Source of the DNA: CAZNXJ01 sp964577115
GTDB lineage: Bacteria; Planctomycetota; Planctomycetia; Pirellulales; Pirellulaceae
Length of the DNA stretch: 64,000 nucleotides
Direction: 5' to 3'
Assembly (NCBI GenBank): GCA_964577115.1
Contig: CAZNXJ010000005.1
Location: 1 to 64,000 of the forward strand
Positions within the stretch are counted from its first letter, which is position 1; every line of letters starts with the position of its first letter. The notes below the pieces were generated by a model. The model was not told where the DNA came from and searched no databases. It worked only from the letters and a program-made list of their open reading frames with translations. The position numbers and the translations under genes are program-made. This document shows positions 34,716 through 42,948 of this stretch, one piece after another.

Positions 34716-35126
34716 ATGAGGGACGAAGTAAAGCTTTCGCAGCGAAACCGGGATGCCGCGTTCTTCGACATGGTCCACGAGCTGGTGCGCGACAACAAGC
34801 TGCTACAGGACAAGATCACAGCGGCCAAAGCCTGCGACCGGCGGCGCGAAAAGCGGATGCCGTTTCCCTACGTGCAGCTGCTCGCCCCGTTCGATGGCGA
34901 GAACCTTCCGCTCCAGTCCGAATTCCGGCACGTGCAGTGCTGCGATATTTCGACGCGCGGCTTCTCCTATTTTGACTCGCCGCTGCCCAATTATCGGCAC
35001 GTGGTCATCTTGTTTGGGAAGATTCCCTTCCGCATCTTTACAGCGGAAGTACAGCGCGTGCAGCCAACGGCCACACCCGATGTCTATATCATTGGGTGCC
35101 GCATTGCGAGCCGGCTCAATAAGTAG
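34716..35126 (+). CDS. PilZ domain protein
   Basis: A 136-residue predicted cyclic-di-GMP receptor. A helical N-terminus (1-40) leads to the two c-di-GMP motifs: the arginine cluster DRRREKRMPF (RxxxR, near 42) and CDISTRGFSYF (D/NxSxxG, near 76), followed by the beta-barrel strands (VVILFGKIPFRIFTAEVQRV). There is no other output domain. It lies just upstream of flhA and the flagellar block, so a role in motility control is likely by context. The start ATG fits the ordering of the domain. Confidence 0.82.
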   Translation: MRDEVKLSQRNRDAAFFDMVHELVRDNKLLQDKITAAKACDRRREKRMPFPYVQLLAPFDGENLPLQSEFRHVQCCDISTRGFSYFDSPLPNYRHVVILFGKIPFRIFTAEVQRVQPTATPDVYIIGCRIASRLNK

Positions 35127-35402
35127 CCTCCAGAAACTGCGGCCCATGCGAAAGGCAGCGAAGGGAGGGTACAGGGTTCAGGGGACCGGGTTCAGGGAAG
35201 CTGTCATCCAAGAATCACAGCGCGCATCCGGAGAATCGCTCGACGGTTCCCCACGGAACCCAACAATTCTCCCTGACCTCTGACCCCCCTGACCCCCGAG
35301 CTTTGCAGCTTCGGCCGCACGTGTGGGGGGCCACGACCTTCATTCTTGACACCCCCGAGGCCTTTCGGTACTCTCCCGCCCTCTTCGGACACAACAAGTT
35401 AC
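35127..35402. repeat. short direct repeats in the gap before flhA
   Basis: GGGTTCAGGG occurs at 35174-35183 and 35188-35197. CTGACC occurs at 35273-35278, 35280-35285 and 35289-35294, reading GGTCAG on the other strand, which is the same core as the heptamer array at 47988-48036. A hairpin (GGTTCC 35245-35250 with GGAACC 35255-35260) lies between them. No gene is supported in this gap. Confidence 0.6.
35346..35374 (+). promoter_or_regulatory. possible promoter of flhA
   Basis: A perfect TTGACA (35346-35351), a 17-base spacer and TACTCT (35369-35374). The -10 is only three of six. The TTG here could also be read as an upstream flhA start, but the perfect -35 makes a promoter role more likely. 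Confidence 0.3.
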
Positions 35403-37514
35403 GTGCGCGGGATACCCTCGTCCGTGTGGCACTATTCGCGTTGGAAAGATCTCGTTCTGCCGGTGTCGATCATCACCAGCCTGCTGGTGATCTTGATCCC
35501 GTTGCCGGCCTTCATGCTGGACGTGCTGCTGGCCGGCAACGTCACAGTGGCGGTCCTCGTACTGCTCACGACCATCTACGTCCGGACGCCGCTCGAGTTC
35601 AATATTTTTCCATCGCTGCTACTCGCCACGACGCTCGGCCGCCTCGTCCTTAATGTCGCTTCAACGCGCCTGATTTTAACTCGCTCGGGCACCGACGGCA
35701 TGCTGGCCGCCGGAGGCGTGATCAAGAGCTTCGGCGAGTTCGTCGCCGGCGATCGGGTGGTCGTCGGGCTGATCATCTTCGGCATCATCGTCGTCATCCA
35801 GTTTCTTGTCATCACGAAGGGTGCCACCCGCATCAGCGAAGTGGCCGCCCGTTTTGCCCTCGACGGAATGCCCGGACGGCAGATGGCGATCGATGCGGAT
35901 TTGAATGCGGGCGTGATCGACGAGAAAGAAGCCCAGCGGCGGCGCGATGAGATCACGCAGCAAGCCGACTTCTACGGAGCGATGGACGGTGCAAGTAAGT
36001 TTGTACGCGGCGATGCCATCGCCGGCATCGTCATCACACTGATCAACGTGGTGGGCGGGCTATGTATCGGCGTATTTGAGTTCGGCATGGAACTGTCCGA
36101 GGCCGCACAGCTCTTCACCAAGCTCACCATCGGTGACGGGCTGGTCAGCCAGGTCCCCGCCTTCCTAATCTCGCTCGCCGCCGGCCTGCTCGTCACGCGC
36201 AGTACGAAGAGCCTCGACCTACCTAGCGAATTTCTGAACCAGCTACTCCGGTATCCTCGCGCGCTGGCTGTCGCCGGCAGCTTCGTCGGGATTCTCGTCT
36301 TCACCAACCTTCCCGCCATTCCCATGCTGACGATAGGCGGCTGTTGTATCTCGCTGGCAGTCATGCTGAACCGGCAGCAGAAGGAGCTAGCGCAAAGCCA
36401 GCAGGCGGCGGAACAGGAGAAACAGGAAACTCAGGCGCGGCAGGAAGAGCGGATCGAGGATTACCTGGCGATCGATCCCATGGAGATCGAGATCGGTGTC
36501 GGGCTCATCCGCTTGGCCGATCCCAATCGCGGGGGCGACTTGCTGCCCCGCATCACGGCCGTCCGGCAAGCGGTGGCCAGCGATATCGGCATCGTGTTAC
36601 CCAAGGTTCGCATCCGCGACAACATGCGGCTCGGCGAATACAACTACCGCATCAAGATTGCCAACAATCCCGTGGCCGACGGCATGGTTTATCCTGACCG
36701 GCTGATGGCCATGGATTCGGGGATGACGACCGGCACGCTGCCTGGCGAGCCGACACGTGATCCGGCGTTCCAGCAGCCTGCCATATGGATCGATCACGGG
36801 CTCCGCGAGCGGGCCGAGATGATGGGTTATACACCCGTCGAACCGCCGGCGATTCTGGCAACGCACCTCCAGGAAATTGTGCGCCGCCATGCCGACGAGA
36901 TCCTGACGCGCGACGCGACGAAGCATCTGATCGATGAGCTGAAAAAGACGTCACCCGCCGTGGTGGACGAGCTGATTCCGGGGCTGATGAAGCTGAGCGA
37001 AGTGCAGCAAGTGCTTCAGATGTTGCTCCGCGAACAGATCCCGATCCGGCAGCTTGGCGTCATCCTCGAAACGCTCGGCGACTACGCTTCGAAAACCAAA
37101 GACCCCGTGTGGCTCACGGAATACGTACGCCACCGCCTGGCGCGCACGATCTCGACGCGTTTCCGCGATGCGGATGGCAAACTATCCGTGGTCACGCTCG
37201 ATCCGGCACTCGAAGATCGCATCGCCGCGGGAATCGAACACAACGAACGAGGTCTGTTCGTACGCATGTCGCCGCCGGCCATCGAGCACACATGCGAATT
37301 GATTGCCGCCGAGGTCGCTCAGCTGACGCGGCACAACCTGCCACCGATCGTGCTGGTCAGCCCTCAGATCCGCCCCGGACTCAAAACACTCGTCTCGGCG
37401 AATCTGCCTCGCCTGCACGTACTCAGCTACAACGAAATCACTCGAGATACCCGTATCGAAGCCGTGGCAGTCGTCCAGGACGTTCCGCCCGGCAGCCCGC
37501 GGCCCACCACGTGA
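35403..37514 (+). CDS. flhA: flagellar biosynthesis protein FlhA
   Basis: About 700 residues; the export-gate platform of the flagellar type III secretion system in the inner membrane. Eight or so N-terminal membrane helices are visible up to about residue 315, with the FHIPEP-type cytosolic loop (TRISEVAARFALDGMPGRQM, then DADLNAGVIDEKEAQRRR), which is diagnostic. The C-terminal half is the cytosolic ring domain that docks chaperones (RLGEYNYRIKI near 405). The start is uncertain: GTG at 35403 or GTG at 35424, neither with a good binding site. First gene of flhA-flhF-flhG-(small)-fliA. Confidence 0.92.
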   Translation: MRGIPSSVWHYSRWKDLVLPVSIITSLLVILIPLPAFMLDVLLAGNVTVAVLVLLTTIYVRTPLEFNIFPSLLLATTLGRLVLNVASTRLILTRSGTDGMLAAGGVIKSFGEFVAGDRVVVGLIIFGIIVVIQFLVITKGATRISEVAARFALDGMPGRQMAIDADLNAGVIDEKEAQRRRDEITQQADFYGAMDGASKFVRGDAIAGIVITLINVVGGLCIGVFEFGMELSEAAQLFTKLTIGDGLVSQVPAFLISLAAGLLVTRSTKSLDLPSEFLNQLLRYPRALAVAGSFVGILVFTNLPAIPMLTIGGCCISLAVMLNRQQKELAQSQQAAEQEKQETQARQEERIEDYLAIDPMEIEIGVGLIRLADPNRGGDLLPRITAVRQAVASDIGIVLPKVRIRDNMRLGEYNYRIKIANNPVADGMVYPDRLMAMDSGMTTGTLPGEPTRDPAFQQPAIWIDHGLRERAEMMGYTPVEPPAILATHLQEIVRRHADEILTRDATKHLIDELKKTSPAVVDELIPGLMKLSEVQQVLQMLLREQIPIRQLGVILETLGDYASKTKDPVWLTEYVRHRLARTISTRFRDADGKLSVVTLDPALEDRIAAGIEHNERGLFVRMSPPAIEHTCELIAAEVAQLTRHNLPPIVLVSPQIRPGLKTLVSANLPRLHVLSYNEITRDTRIEAVAVVQDVPPGSPRPTT

Positions 37515-37677
37515 GAACGCGAACAGTCGAACACGCAGCTTGAACATTTGGACATACGGAATGAACGGGCGAGGCCCAGGAGCCCCGATTTCGCAAACGT
37601 CAGGAAATGAACCACGAGCCGCAGCAAGGACGTCTCGCGACTCGTGACAATGACACTCGGAACGGAACGTGAACGAC

Positions 37678-38937
37678 ATGGACGTCAAAACCTATCGAGC
37701 TCGGTCGGTGCAGGAAGCGCTTGCACTGGTTCGCCAGGATCTCGGGCCGAACGCTGCCGTGCTGCACACGCGTGAGGTACGGCGAGGACTCCGCCGCTGG
37801 TTCGGCGGGCGCAGCGAGATCGAAGTCGTCGCCTCGGCTCAGGTGAACGTACCGAGCCGTCTCGAGCCTCGCCGCGCCGACGTGGGAACGTCGCCGAGCG
37901 GATCGGCGAGTCATTCCGCCGGAGCGGCCGACACGGGCCCCTTGCTCGAACCAGTACGTGCAGTGGTACCGCGTCCGGCCAGCGGCCCGCTTGGGGAAAC
38001 AGCCAAACGTCCTTCGCCGGATGACTCGACCAGCGACCTGCGCTGGCAGCTCGATCAGCTCCAATCGATGGTCGAGCAGCTTTATCGGCAGCGCGAGAGC
38101 CAGCCGCTGCGCGAGATGCCGGAAACGCTGTTCCGGCTCTTCACAGATTTGCTAGATGCCGAGTTTACGGACGAACTAGCGCGGGATCTGGTCGATCGCG
38201 TTCGCGGCAGTTCGGCCCCCGAGGACCTCGACGATTTCGACATGCTCCGAGCGCGCCTGCTGCGAATGCTCGAGGAAGAGATCCGAGCGACTGGGCCAAT
38301 CGACGTAGTGCCGCAAAGCCGGCGGCTCGTTGCGCTTGTTGGCCCCACTGGTGTCGGCAAGACCACAACCATTGCGAAGCTGGCCGCCGATTTTCACCTG
38401 CGCCAGCAGCGGCGCGTCGGCCTGATCACCGTCGATACCTATCGCATCGCGGCCGTCGAACAGCTGCGCACGTACGCCGACATTATCGATCTACCCATGG
38501 AAGTCGTCGCGACTCCACGGGAGATGCGAGCGGCCGTCGAGCGGATGTCGAATCTGGAGCTGATCCTGATGGACACAGCCGGGCGGAGCCCGCGCGATGA
38601 AGTAAAGATCCAGGAGCTCAAAGTGATGCTCGCCGAAGCCCAGGCCGACGAAGTGCATTTGGTGCTCAGCAGCGTCGCGAGCGGAGCGAGCCTGAAGAAG
38701 ACTGCACAGCGTTTCGCCGAAGTCGGCGCGACCGCCATTATTTTCACGAAACTCGACGAAGCGACAGGACTGGGCAACCTGCTGCCGCTGCTGCGGAGCT
38801 GCAACCTGCCGCTGAGCTACCTGACGAATGGGCAGAACGTTCCGGACGACATCGAGCCGGCCGATCCGCGCAAGCTCGCCCGCATGCTGCTGGGCCGCCC
38901 GGAATCCGTTCGTCCGTCGCCACGCATAGCCAATTGA
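37678..38937 (+). CDS. flhF: flagellar biosynthesis GTPase FlhF
   Basis: A 419-residue SRP-family GTPase that sets flagellar position and number together with FlhG. The N-terminus MDVKTYRARSVQEALALV is typical, followed by a variable basic linker, then the N and G domains: G1 GPTGVGKTTTIAKLA, VDTYRIAAVEQLRTYA, G3 DTAGRSPRDE and G4 TKLDEATGLGNLL. I chose the ATG at 37678 over the GTG three codons upstream because the family begins MDVK. It is followed 15 bases later by flhG. Confidence 0.94.
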   Translation: MDVKTYRARSVQEALALVRQDLGPNAAVLHTREVRRGLRRWFGGRSEIEVVASAQVNVPSRLEPRRADVGTSPSGSASHSAGAADTGPLLEPVRAVVPRPASGPLGETAKRPSPDDSTSDLRWQLDQLQSMVEQLYRQRESQPLREMPETLFRLFTDLLDAEFTDELARDLVDRVRGSSAPEDLDDFDMLRARLLRMLEEEIRATGPIDVVPQSRRLVALVGPTGVGKTTTIAKLAADFHLRQQRRVGLITVDTYRIAAVEQLRTYADIIDLPMEVVATPREMRAAVERMSNLELILMDTAGRSPRDEVKIQELKVMLAEAQADEVHLVLSSVASGASLKKTAQRFAEVGATAIIFTKLDEATGLGNLLPLLRSCNLPLSYLTNGQNVPDDIEPADPRKLARMLLGRPESVRPSPRIAN

Positions 38938-38952
38938 GGGAGTCGGCGAGTC

Positions 38953-39783
38953 ATGTTACGGGATCAAGCAACCGAACTGCGGAACCTGGTGCGTCGAGCG
39001 GGCCGAGCGCCCGTTGCTCCGCATCCTGCGCCGCGTCTGGTGGCGCTTGCCGGCGGCAAAGGCGGTGTCGGAGTCACCACGTTGGCCGTGCGGCTGTCCG
39101 CGGCGCTGGCCGAACTCGGTACCCGGCTGGTGCTGGTGGACGCGAATCTCTATCAGGCCGACGTGGCACCGATGTGCGGGCTGGCTGAACGGGGCGGGAT
39201 TGGCGACGTGCTGGCTGCCCGGCGTGATGTCCATGAGGTCATGCAGGCCGGCCCCCAAGGCATCCAGATCCTGCCGGGCAGTTGGGCACCCACGCAATTG
39301 GCCAGTTACAGCGAGGCGGCTCAGCAGCGCTTCATACAGCAACTCAAGTCGCTCGGTCGCCACGCCGAGATCGTGCTGCTCGACATCGGGGCAGCCCCCA
39401 ATGAGCTCATGCAACGTCTGTGGCGCGAGGCCGATCTGCTCGTGCTCGTCACCACGCCCGACAACGTTTCGGTGATGGATACCTACGCCGTCATTAAAAC
39501 GATGGGAAAATCCGACGCCGAGATGCACGTCATCGTAAACCGAGCGCGCGGGGCGCCGGAGGCCGAGGACGTCTATCGCCGGCTGGCGATCTCGTGCGAG
39601 CGGTTTCTCGCGCTTTCCTTGGGCATGCTCGGCAGCACTCCCGAAATCCCGCGGTCGCCCGACGCCGGGCATACCGCGTCAGCTTGGGAAGCGGATGCCT
39701 GCGAGGCGTGGGGGCAGGCCACAGCAGCCATCGCTCAATCGATCGTCCAGCGATGCCTACAGCGACGCGCGGCGACGGCCTAG
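38953..39783 (+). CDS. flhG: FlhG/FleN-type MinD-like ATPase with altered P-loop
   Basis: A 276-residue MinD/ParA-family protein that regulates flagellar number and stimulates FlhF. The N-terminal DQATELRNL matches the DQAxxLR activator helix by which FlhG turns on FlhF GTPase activity. The deviant Walker A reads GGKGGVGVTTLAV: the first lysine (Lys36) is present, but the P-loop lysine normally at position 41 is Val. The switch strand LVLVDANLYQADV and the LLDIGAAP strand follow. No clear membrane-targeting amphipathic tail is seen. Identity is supported by position directly after flhF. Confidence 0.85.
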   Translation: MLRDQATELRNLVRRAGRAPVAPHPAPRLVALAGGKGGVGVTTLAVRLSAALAELGTRLVLVDANLYQADVAPMCGLAERGGIGDVLAARRDVHEVMQAGPQGIQILPGSWAPTQLASYSEAAQQRFIQQLKSLGRHAEIVLLDIGAAPNELMQRLWREADLLVLVTTPDNVSVMDTYAVIKTMGKSDAEMHVIVNRARGAPEAEDVYRRLAISCERFLALSLGMLGSTPEIPRSPDAGHTASAWEADACEAWGQATAAIAQSIVQRCLQRRAATA

Positions 39784-40077
39784 GGGGCCCGTCCCGCGTA
39801 CCACAAAACACGCCATACGAACCGCTCGGGACCGAGCACGCACGCAGTGGATGTGCAAGGTTGCGGGCGTTCGCGTTTTCGTTCGGAAGAGCAATCACGG
39901 AAGAGAGTACAGACGTCGATTCGGTTGGCCTTGGGCTTGGGAGAGGAGCGATCGCAAGAAAGATTGAACACGCCGCCAGGTAACTGCCGATAGTGGGAAA
40001 GCGCTTCGCCACGCGTCGTGAAGTTAAATTGCAAGGGTTAGCGTAAGTTTAACGCGCATCGAACAGGAGCAGAAACG
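39784..40077. other. gap before the small membrane protein/fliA unit
   Basis: About 290 bases without a gene. It contains GCCGATAG at 39986-39993, which resembles the -10 of sigma-28 promoters but lacks a matching -35, and a GTTAAA (40023-40028)/TTTAAC (40048-40053) inverted repeat close to the next start. Confidence 0.35.
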
Positions 40078-40314
40078 ATGGCGCGAGACTACGCGGGCAT
40101 TCTCGGGCCTTTGGCGTTTGCCACCCTGCTGATACGCGGAGTGCTTCACGATGGCAGCGCCGAGGCAACGCTGAAGATCGCCGCGCTGGGACTGCTCGGC
40201 TTCACCCTCTTGGGACTCGTCGCCGGGAAAATCGCCGCTGTGACTGTGCGGGATGCGGTTGCGGCGCGAGTCAACGCACAACTGAACGAGGCTGATCACA
40301 AACGCGGGACCTGA
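40078..40314 (+). CDS. small two-helix membrane protein between flhG and fliA
   Basis: A 78-residue protein with two predicted transmembrane segments (ILGPLAFATLLIRGVL, about 7-22, and TLKIAALGLLGFTLLGLVAG, about 31-50) and a charged C-terminal helix (VRDAVAARVNAQLNEADHKRG). No family is recognised. It lies within the flagellar block, 134 bases before fliA, and its placement suggests a flagellum-linked role, though that is inference. An upstream AGGAGCAG fits a ribosome binding site. Confidence 0.65.
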   Translation: MARDYAGILGPLAFATLLIRGVLHDGSAEATLKIAALGLLGFTLLGLVAGKIAAVTVRDAVAARVNAQLNEADHKRGT

Positions 40315-40448
40315 ATCGCCGAGCGTTAAGACATAACACCGCCAGCGCAATGAAGGCGCGGCGGACCGGTGGCTCTTCAGAGCCCACCGCCGAGATGGAA
40401 CTCGAGACCGACGTACTGCAGTGATGCAGGGCAATCACGGAGGATTGA

Positions 40449-41234
40449 ATGGCTACGACCATTGCACCGGCTGAGGATATCCAGGAAGTCTGGAAGGCTT
40501 ACAAATTGGATCCAAGCCGTAAGGAACTACGCAATCGTCTGGTCGAACAGTATTTGCCCCTCGTCAAATACAACGGTGAACGGATCTGGGCCCGTTTGCC
40601 GGAGGGCGTCGAACTGGACGATCTAATCTCCGCCGGCGTCTTCGGCCTCATGGACGCGATCGACGCGTTCGACCTGAACCGCGGCGTGAAGTTCGAGACC
40701 TACTGCGTTCCGCGTATTCGCGGTGCGATGCTCGACGAACTGCGCACGATGGACTGGGTGCCGCGGCTCGTCCGTTCCAAAGCCAGCAAGCTCGCCGAGG
40801 CCACCAAAACGCTCGAAGCCAAGCTCGGACGCCATCCGACCGAAGCCGAGCTCGCCGAGCACATGAACCTGCCCCTGGCGGAGCTCGAGAAAATGGTGCT
40901 CGAGGCGAACGCGGTCAACCTGATCAGCCTCAACAAGAAGTGGTATGAGACCGACAGCTATAAGGATGTTCGTGAAATCGACATCCTCGAAGACAAGAAA
41001 GGCGAAGACCCGACGCGGCGCGTTCAAAAGAACGACCTGATGCGTTTGGTCACCAAGGGGCTGAACCGCAACGAGCGGCTCATCATTATTCTGTACTACT
41101 ACGAAGAGCTGACGATGAAAGAGATCGGCGCGACGCTCGACTTGAGTGAAAGCCGCGTCAGCCAGATGCACAGCAGCATCGTCGCTCGGCTTCAGTCCCA
41201 GCTCGGCCGCCGCCGTCCCGAGTTCGGCAGCTGA
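40449..41234 (+). CDS. fliA: RNA polymerase sigma factor FliA/WhiG family (sigma-28)
   Basis: A 261-residue alternative sigma factor for late flagellar genes. Region 2 is clear (LVEQYLPLVKYNGERI, then LISAGVFGLMDAIDAFDLNRGVKF split over residues 30-78, and the FETYCVPRIRGAMLDELR block), region 3 spans about 105-165, and region 4 carries the helix-turn-helix (MKEIGATLDLSESRVSQMHS near 222). The start follows GGAGGATTGA. Its anti-sigma factor FlgM is encoded 7.7 kb downstream. A strong inverted repeat lies just after the stop (41263-41315). Confidence 0.94.
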   Translation: MATTIAPAEDIQEVWKAYKLDPSRKELRNRLVEQYLPLVKYNGERIWARLPEGVELDDLISAGVFGLMDAIDAFDLNRGVKFETYCVPRIRGAMLDELRTMDWVPRLVRSKASKLAEATKTLEAKLGRHPTEAELAEHMNLPLAELEKMVLEANAVNLISLNKKWYETDSYKDVREIDILEDKKGEDPTRRVQKNDLMRLVTKGLNRNERLIIILYYYEELTMKEIGATLDLSESRVSQMHSSIVARLQSQLGRRRPEFGS

Positions 41235-41262
41235 AGCCCCAGACGATCCTGACGACTCTCCC

Positions 41263-41315
41263 AGGGAGGATGAATCCTGCGCCGCTGTCGTGCCGGCCGC
41301 CGATTCATCCTCCCT
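41263..41315 (+). terminator. perfect 14-base inverted repeat downstream of fliA
   Basis: AGGGAGGATGAATC (41263-41276) pairs perfectly with GATTCATCCTCCCT (41302-41315) around a 25-base loop, starting 28 bases after the fliA stop. It could fold as a long hairpin that ends or stabilises the flagellar transcript. There is no T run, so intrinsic termination is not certain. Confidence 0.45.
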
Positions 41316-41405
41316 CTTCGGTTCCCGGCCAGCGTTTTGTAGGTTCGCCGTTCTTCGCCTCGCGGTTCCGTCTTCTGCGATTGGTGGGGCCGTTACAGGG
41401 CGTTG

Positions 41406-41636
41406 TTACAGGGAGGCGGCGAGCAGGGCAGGGAGCAGCGCGGCGGGGCGGATGAGCGGCCCGGCGGCGCGCAGATCTTCACCGCAGTACGCTCCGATGC
41501 TGGCGAGCGCAAGGCAATGAAGCGGCGCGATGGCGGCGGCAAAGAGGCTTGTGGCGCCGTCGTCCCACAGTGCAAACACCGCGAACAGCAGCAGCCCCTC
41601 CACACCGCGCAGGATTCGTCGTTGGATGGGCCTCAT
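41406..41636 (-). CDS. possible small membrane protein
   Basis: A 76-residue reading frame with a basic N-terminus and two hydrophobic stretches (GLLLFAVFALWDD and the Ala/Leu-rich SLFAAAIAPLHCLALASIGAY), which would fit a small inner membrane protein. It fills part of a 560-base gap between fliA and the ROK gene. No family is recognised, no convincing binding site is seen, and the Ala/Leu bias could arise from GC-rich non-coding sequence, so this is a weak call. Confidence 0.3.
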   Translation of the reverse strand: MRPIQRRILRGVEGLLLFAVFALWDDGATSLFAAAIAPLHCLALASIGAYCGEDLRAAGPLIRPAALLPALLAASL

Positions 41637-41794
41637 TCATGCCATCCTAATTGTCGCCAGGCAAAACGCCAGCACCGGCGCCCCGCCGCCGTGCATCTTT
41701 CCCCTTCCGCGGTTCTTCATCCTTCCTCCACTCGCCTTTCGCGTTACACTGGGGGGTTCAATCAGAGAACCAGGAGAGCGGCGGCAAGGGTGCG

Positions 41795-42811
41795 ATGGGA
41801 AAAGAATCAACGAACGGCGGCGAGCCGCGATATTGGGTCGGCTTTGACTTGGGTGGTACCAAGATGCTGGCCGTCTTGTTCGACGCAAAATTTCGCGCGA
41901 TCGCTCGGCGGCGCCGCAAGACCAAGGGCCATGAAGGGGCGGACGCGGGCACCGAACGGATTGTGGATGCCATCCAGTATGTGCTCGGCGAAGCCGAAAT
42001 CGACGCGAGCCAACTATCCGGGATCGGCATCGGTTGCCCCGGTCCGGTCGATCTCAATAAGGGTGTGATCTACGAGGCGGCCAACCTCGGTTGGCGCAAC
42101 GTGCCGCTAAAAAAACTGCTGGAGAAGCAGTTCCGCTGCCCGGTCGAGGTCACCAACGACGTCGATGCGGGCGTGTACGGCGAAAACCGATTTGGCGCTG
42201 CGCGCGGGGCCCGAACCGTAGTGGGCGTTTTTCCAGGAACCGGTATCGGGGCAGGATGCGTCTATGACGGGCGCATTCTCGCCGGCGCCGCCATCTCGTG
42301 CATGGAAATCGGGCACATGCAGGTCGTCCGCGGCGGCAAACTATGCGGGTGTGGCCGGCGCGGGTGTTTGGAAACCGAGGCGAGCCGCCTGGCGATTGCC
42401 GCCGAGGCAGCCAAGGCGGCCTATCGCGGCCAGGCGCCCAATCTGATGAAGCTCGCCGGTACCGACCTGTCCGACATCCGCAGTGGAACGCTGGCCGAAG
42501 CCATCAAGCAAGGTGATAAGATAATTGAGCAGATCGTCGTCGATGCCGCGGGCTGGATCGGCGATGCCGTGGCGTCGGTCGTGCACCTGATCGCGCCGGA
42601 CACAGTGGTCCTTGGCGGCGGGCTTGTCGAAGCGCTTCCCGACCTGTTTCTCCGCGAAGTGGGACGGCGAGCGAAGGCGGGAGTCATGCCGGCGTTTGCC
42701 GAGACGTTTCGCGTGGTGGCAGCCAAGCTGGGCGACGATGCTGCCGCGCTGGGTGCGGCCGCGTGGGTGGAGAACCTGCACGGGAACGCCTCCCACAGCC
42801 GCAAGCGTTAA
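41795..42811 (+). CDS. ROK family sugar kinase (glucokinase-like)
   Basis: A 338-residue ATP-dependent sugar kinase. The phosphate-1 motif is VGFDLGGTKMLAVLFD near 16, the catalytic region is GIGCPGPVDLNKG near 73 with the Asp in VTNDVDAGVYGE near 115, and the ROK zinc site is CGCGRRGCLETEAS near 185 with the upstream EIGHM. The adenosine motif LGGGLVEALPD is near 273. ROK glucokinases phosphorylate glucose or N-acetyl sugars; the substrate here is not fixed by sequence. It sits at the head of a run with Ppx/GppA, ppk1 and SixA-like genes. Confidence 0.88.
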   Translation: MGKESTNGGEPRYWVGFDLGGTKMLAVLFDAKFRAIARRRRKTKGHEGADAGTERIVDAIQYVLGEAEIDASQLSGIGIGCPGPVDLNKGVIYEAANLGWRNVPLKKLLEKQFRCPVEVTNDVDAGVYGENRFGAARGARTVVGVFPGTGIGAGCVYDGRILAGAAISCMEIGHMQVVRGGKLCGCGRRGCLETEASRLAIAAEAAKAAYRGQAPNLMKLAGTDLSDIRSGTLAEAIKQGDKIIEQIVVDAAGWIGDAVASVVHLIAPDTVVLGGGLVEALPDLFLREVGRRAKAGVMPAFAETFRVVAAKLGDDAAALGAAAWVENLHGNASHSRKR

Positions 42812-42948
42812 TACCGGTGGAGGTGGGGCATTGTGGCTGTGGGGCCCTGAAGTGGAGTGGCGAGGTCGCCATCGAAGCGCGTTTCGGGTTGGTCGCCCCG
42901 CCACCCTTTAACAACGCAGCCCTTCACGTACTCGTTCACGAAGCTCGC

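Noticed and set aside
35346..35402. TTG start for flhA giving 722 residues
   Set aside because: The TTG is the first part of a perfect TTGACA promoter hexamer and the added residues are unlike FlhA.
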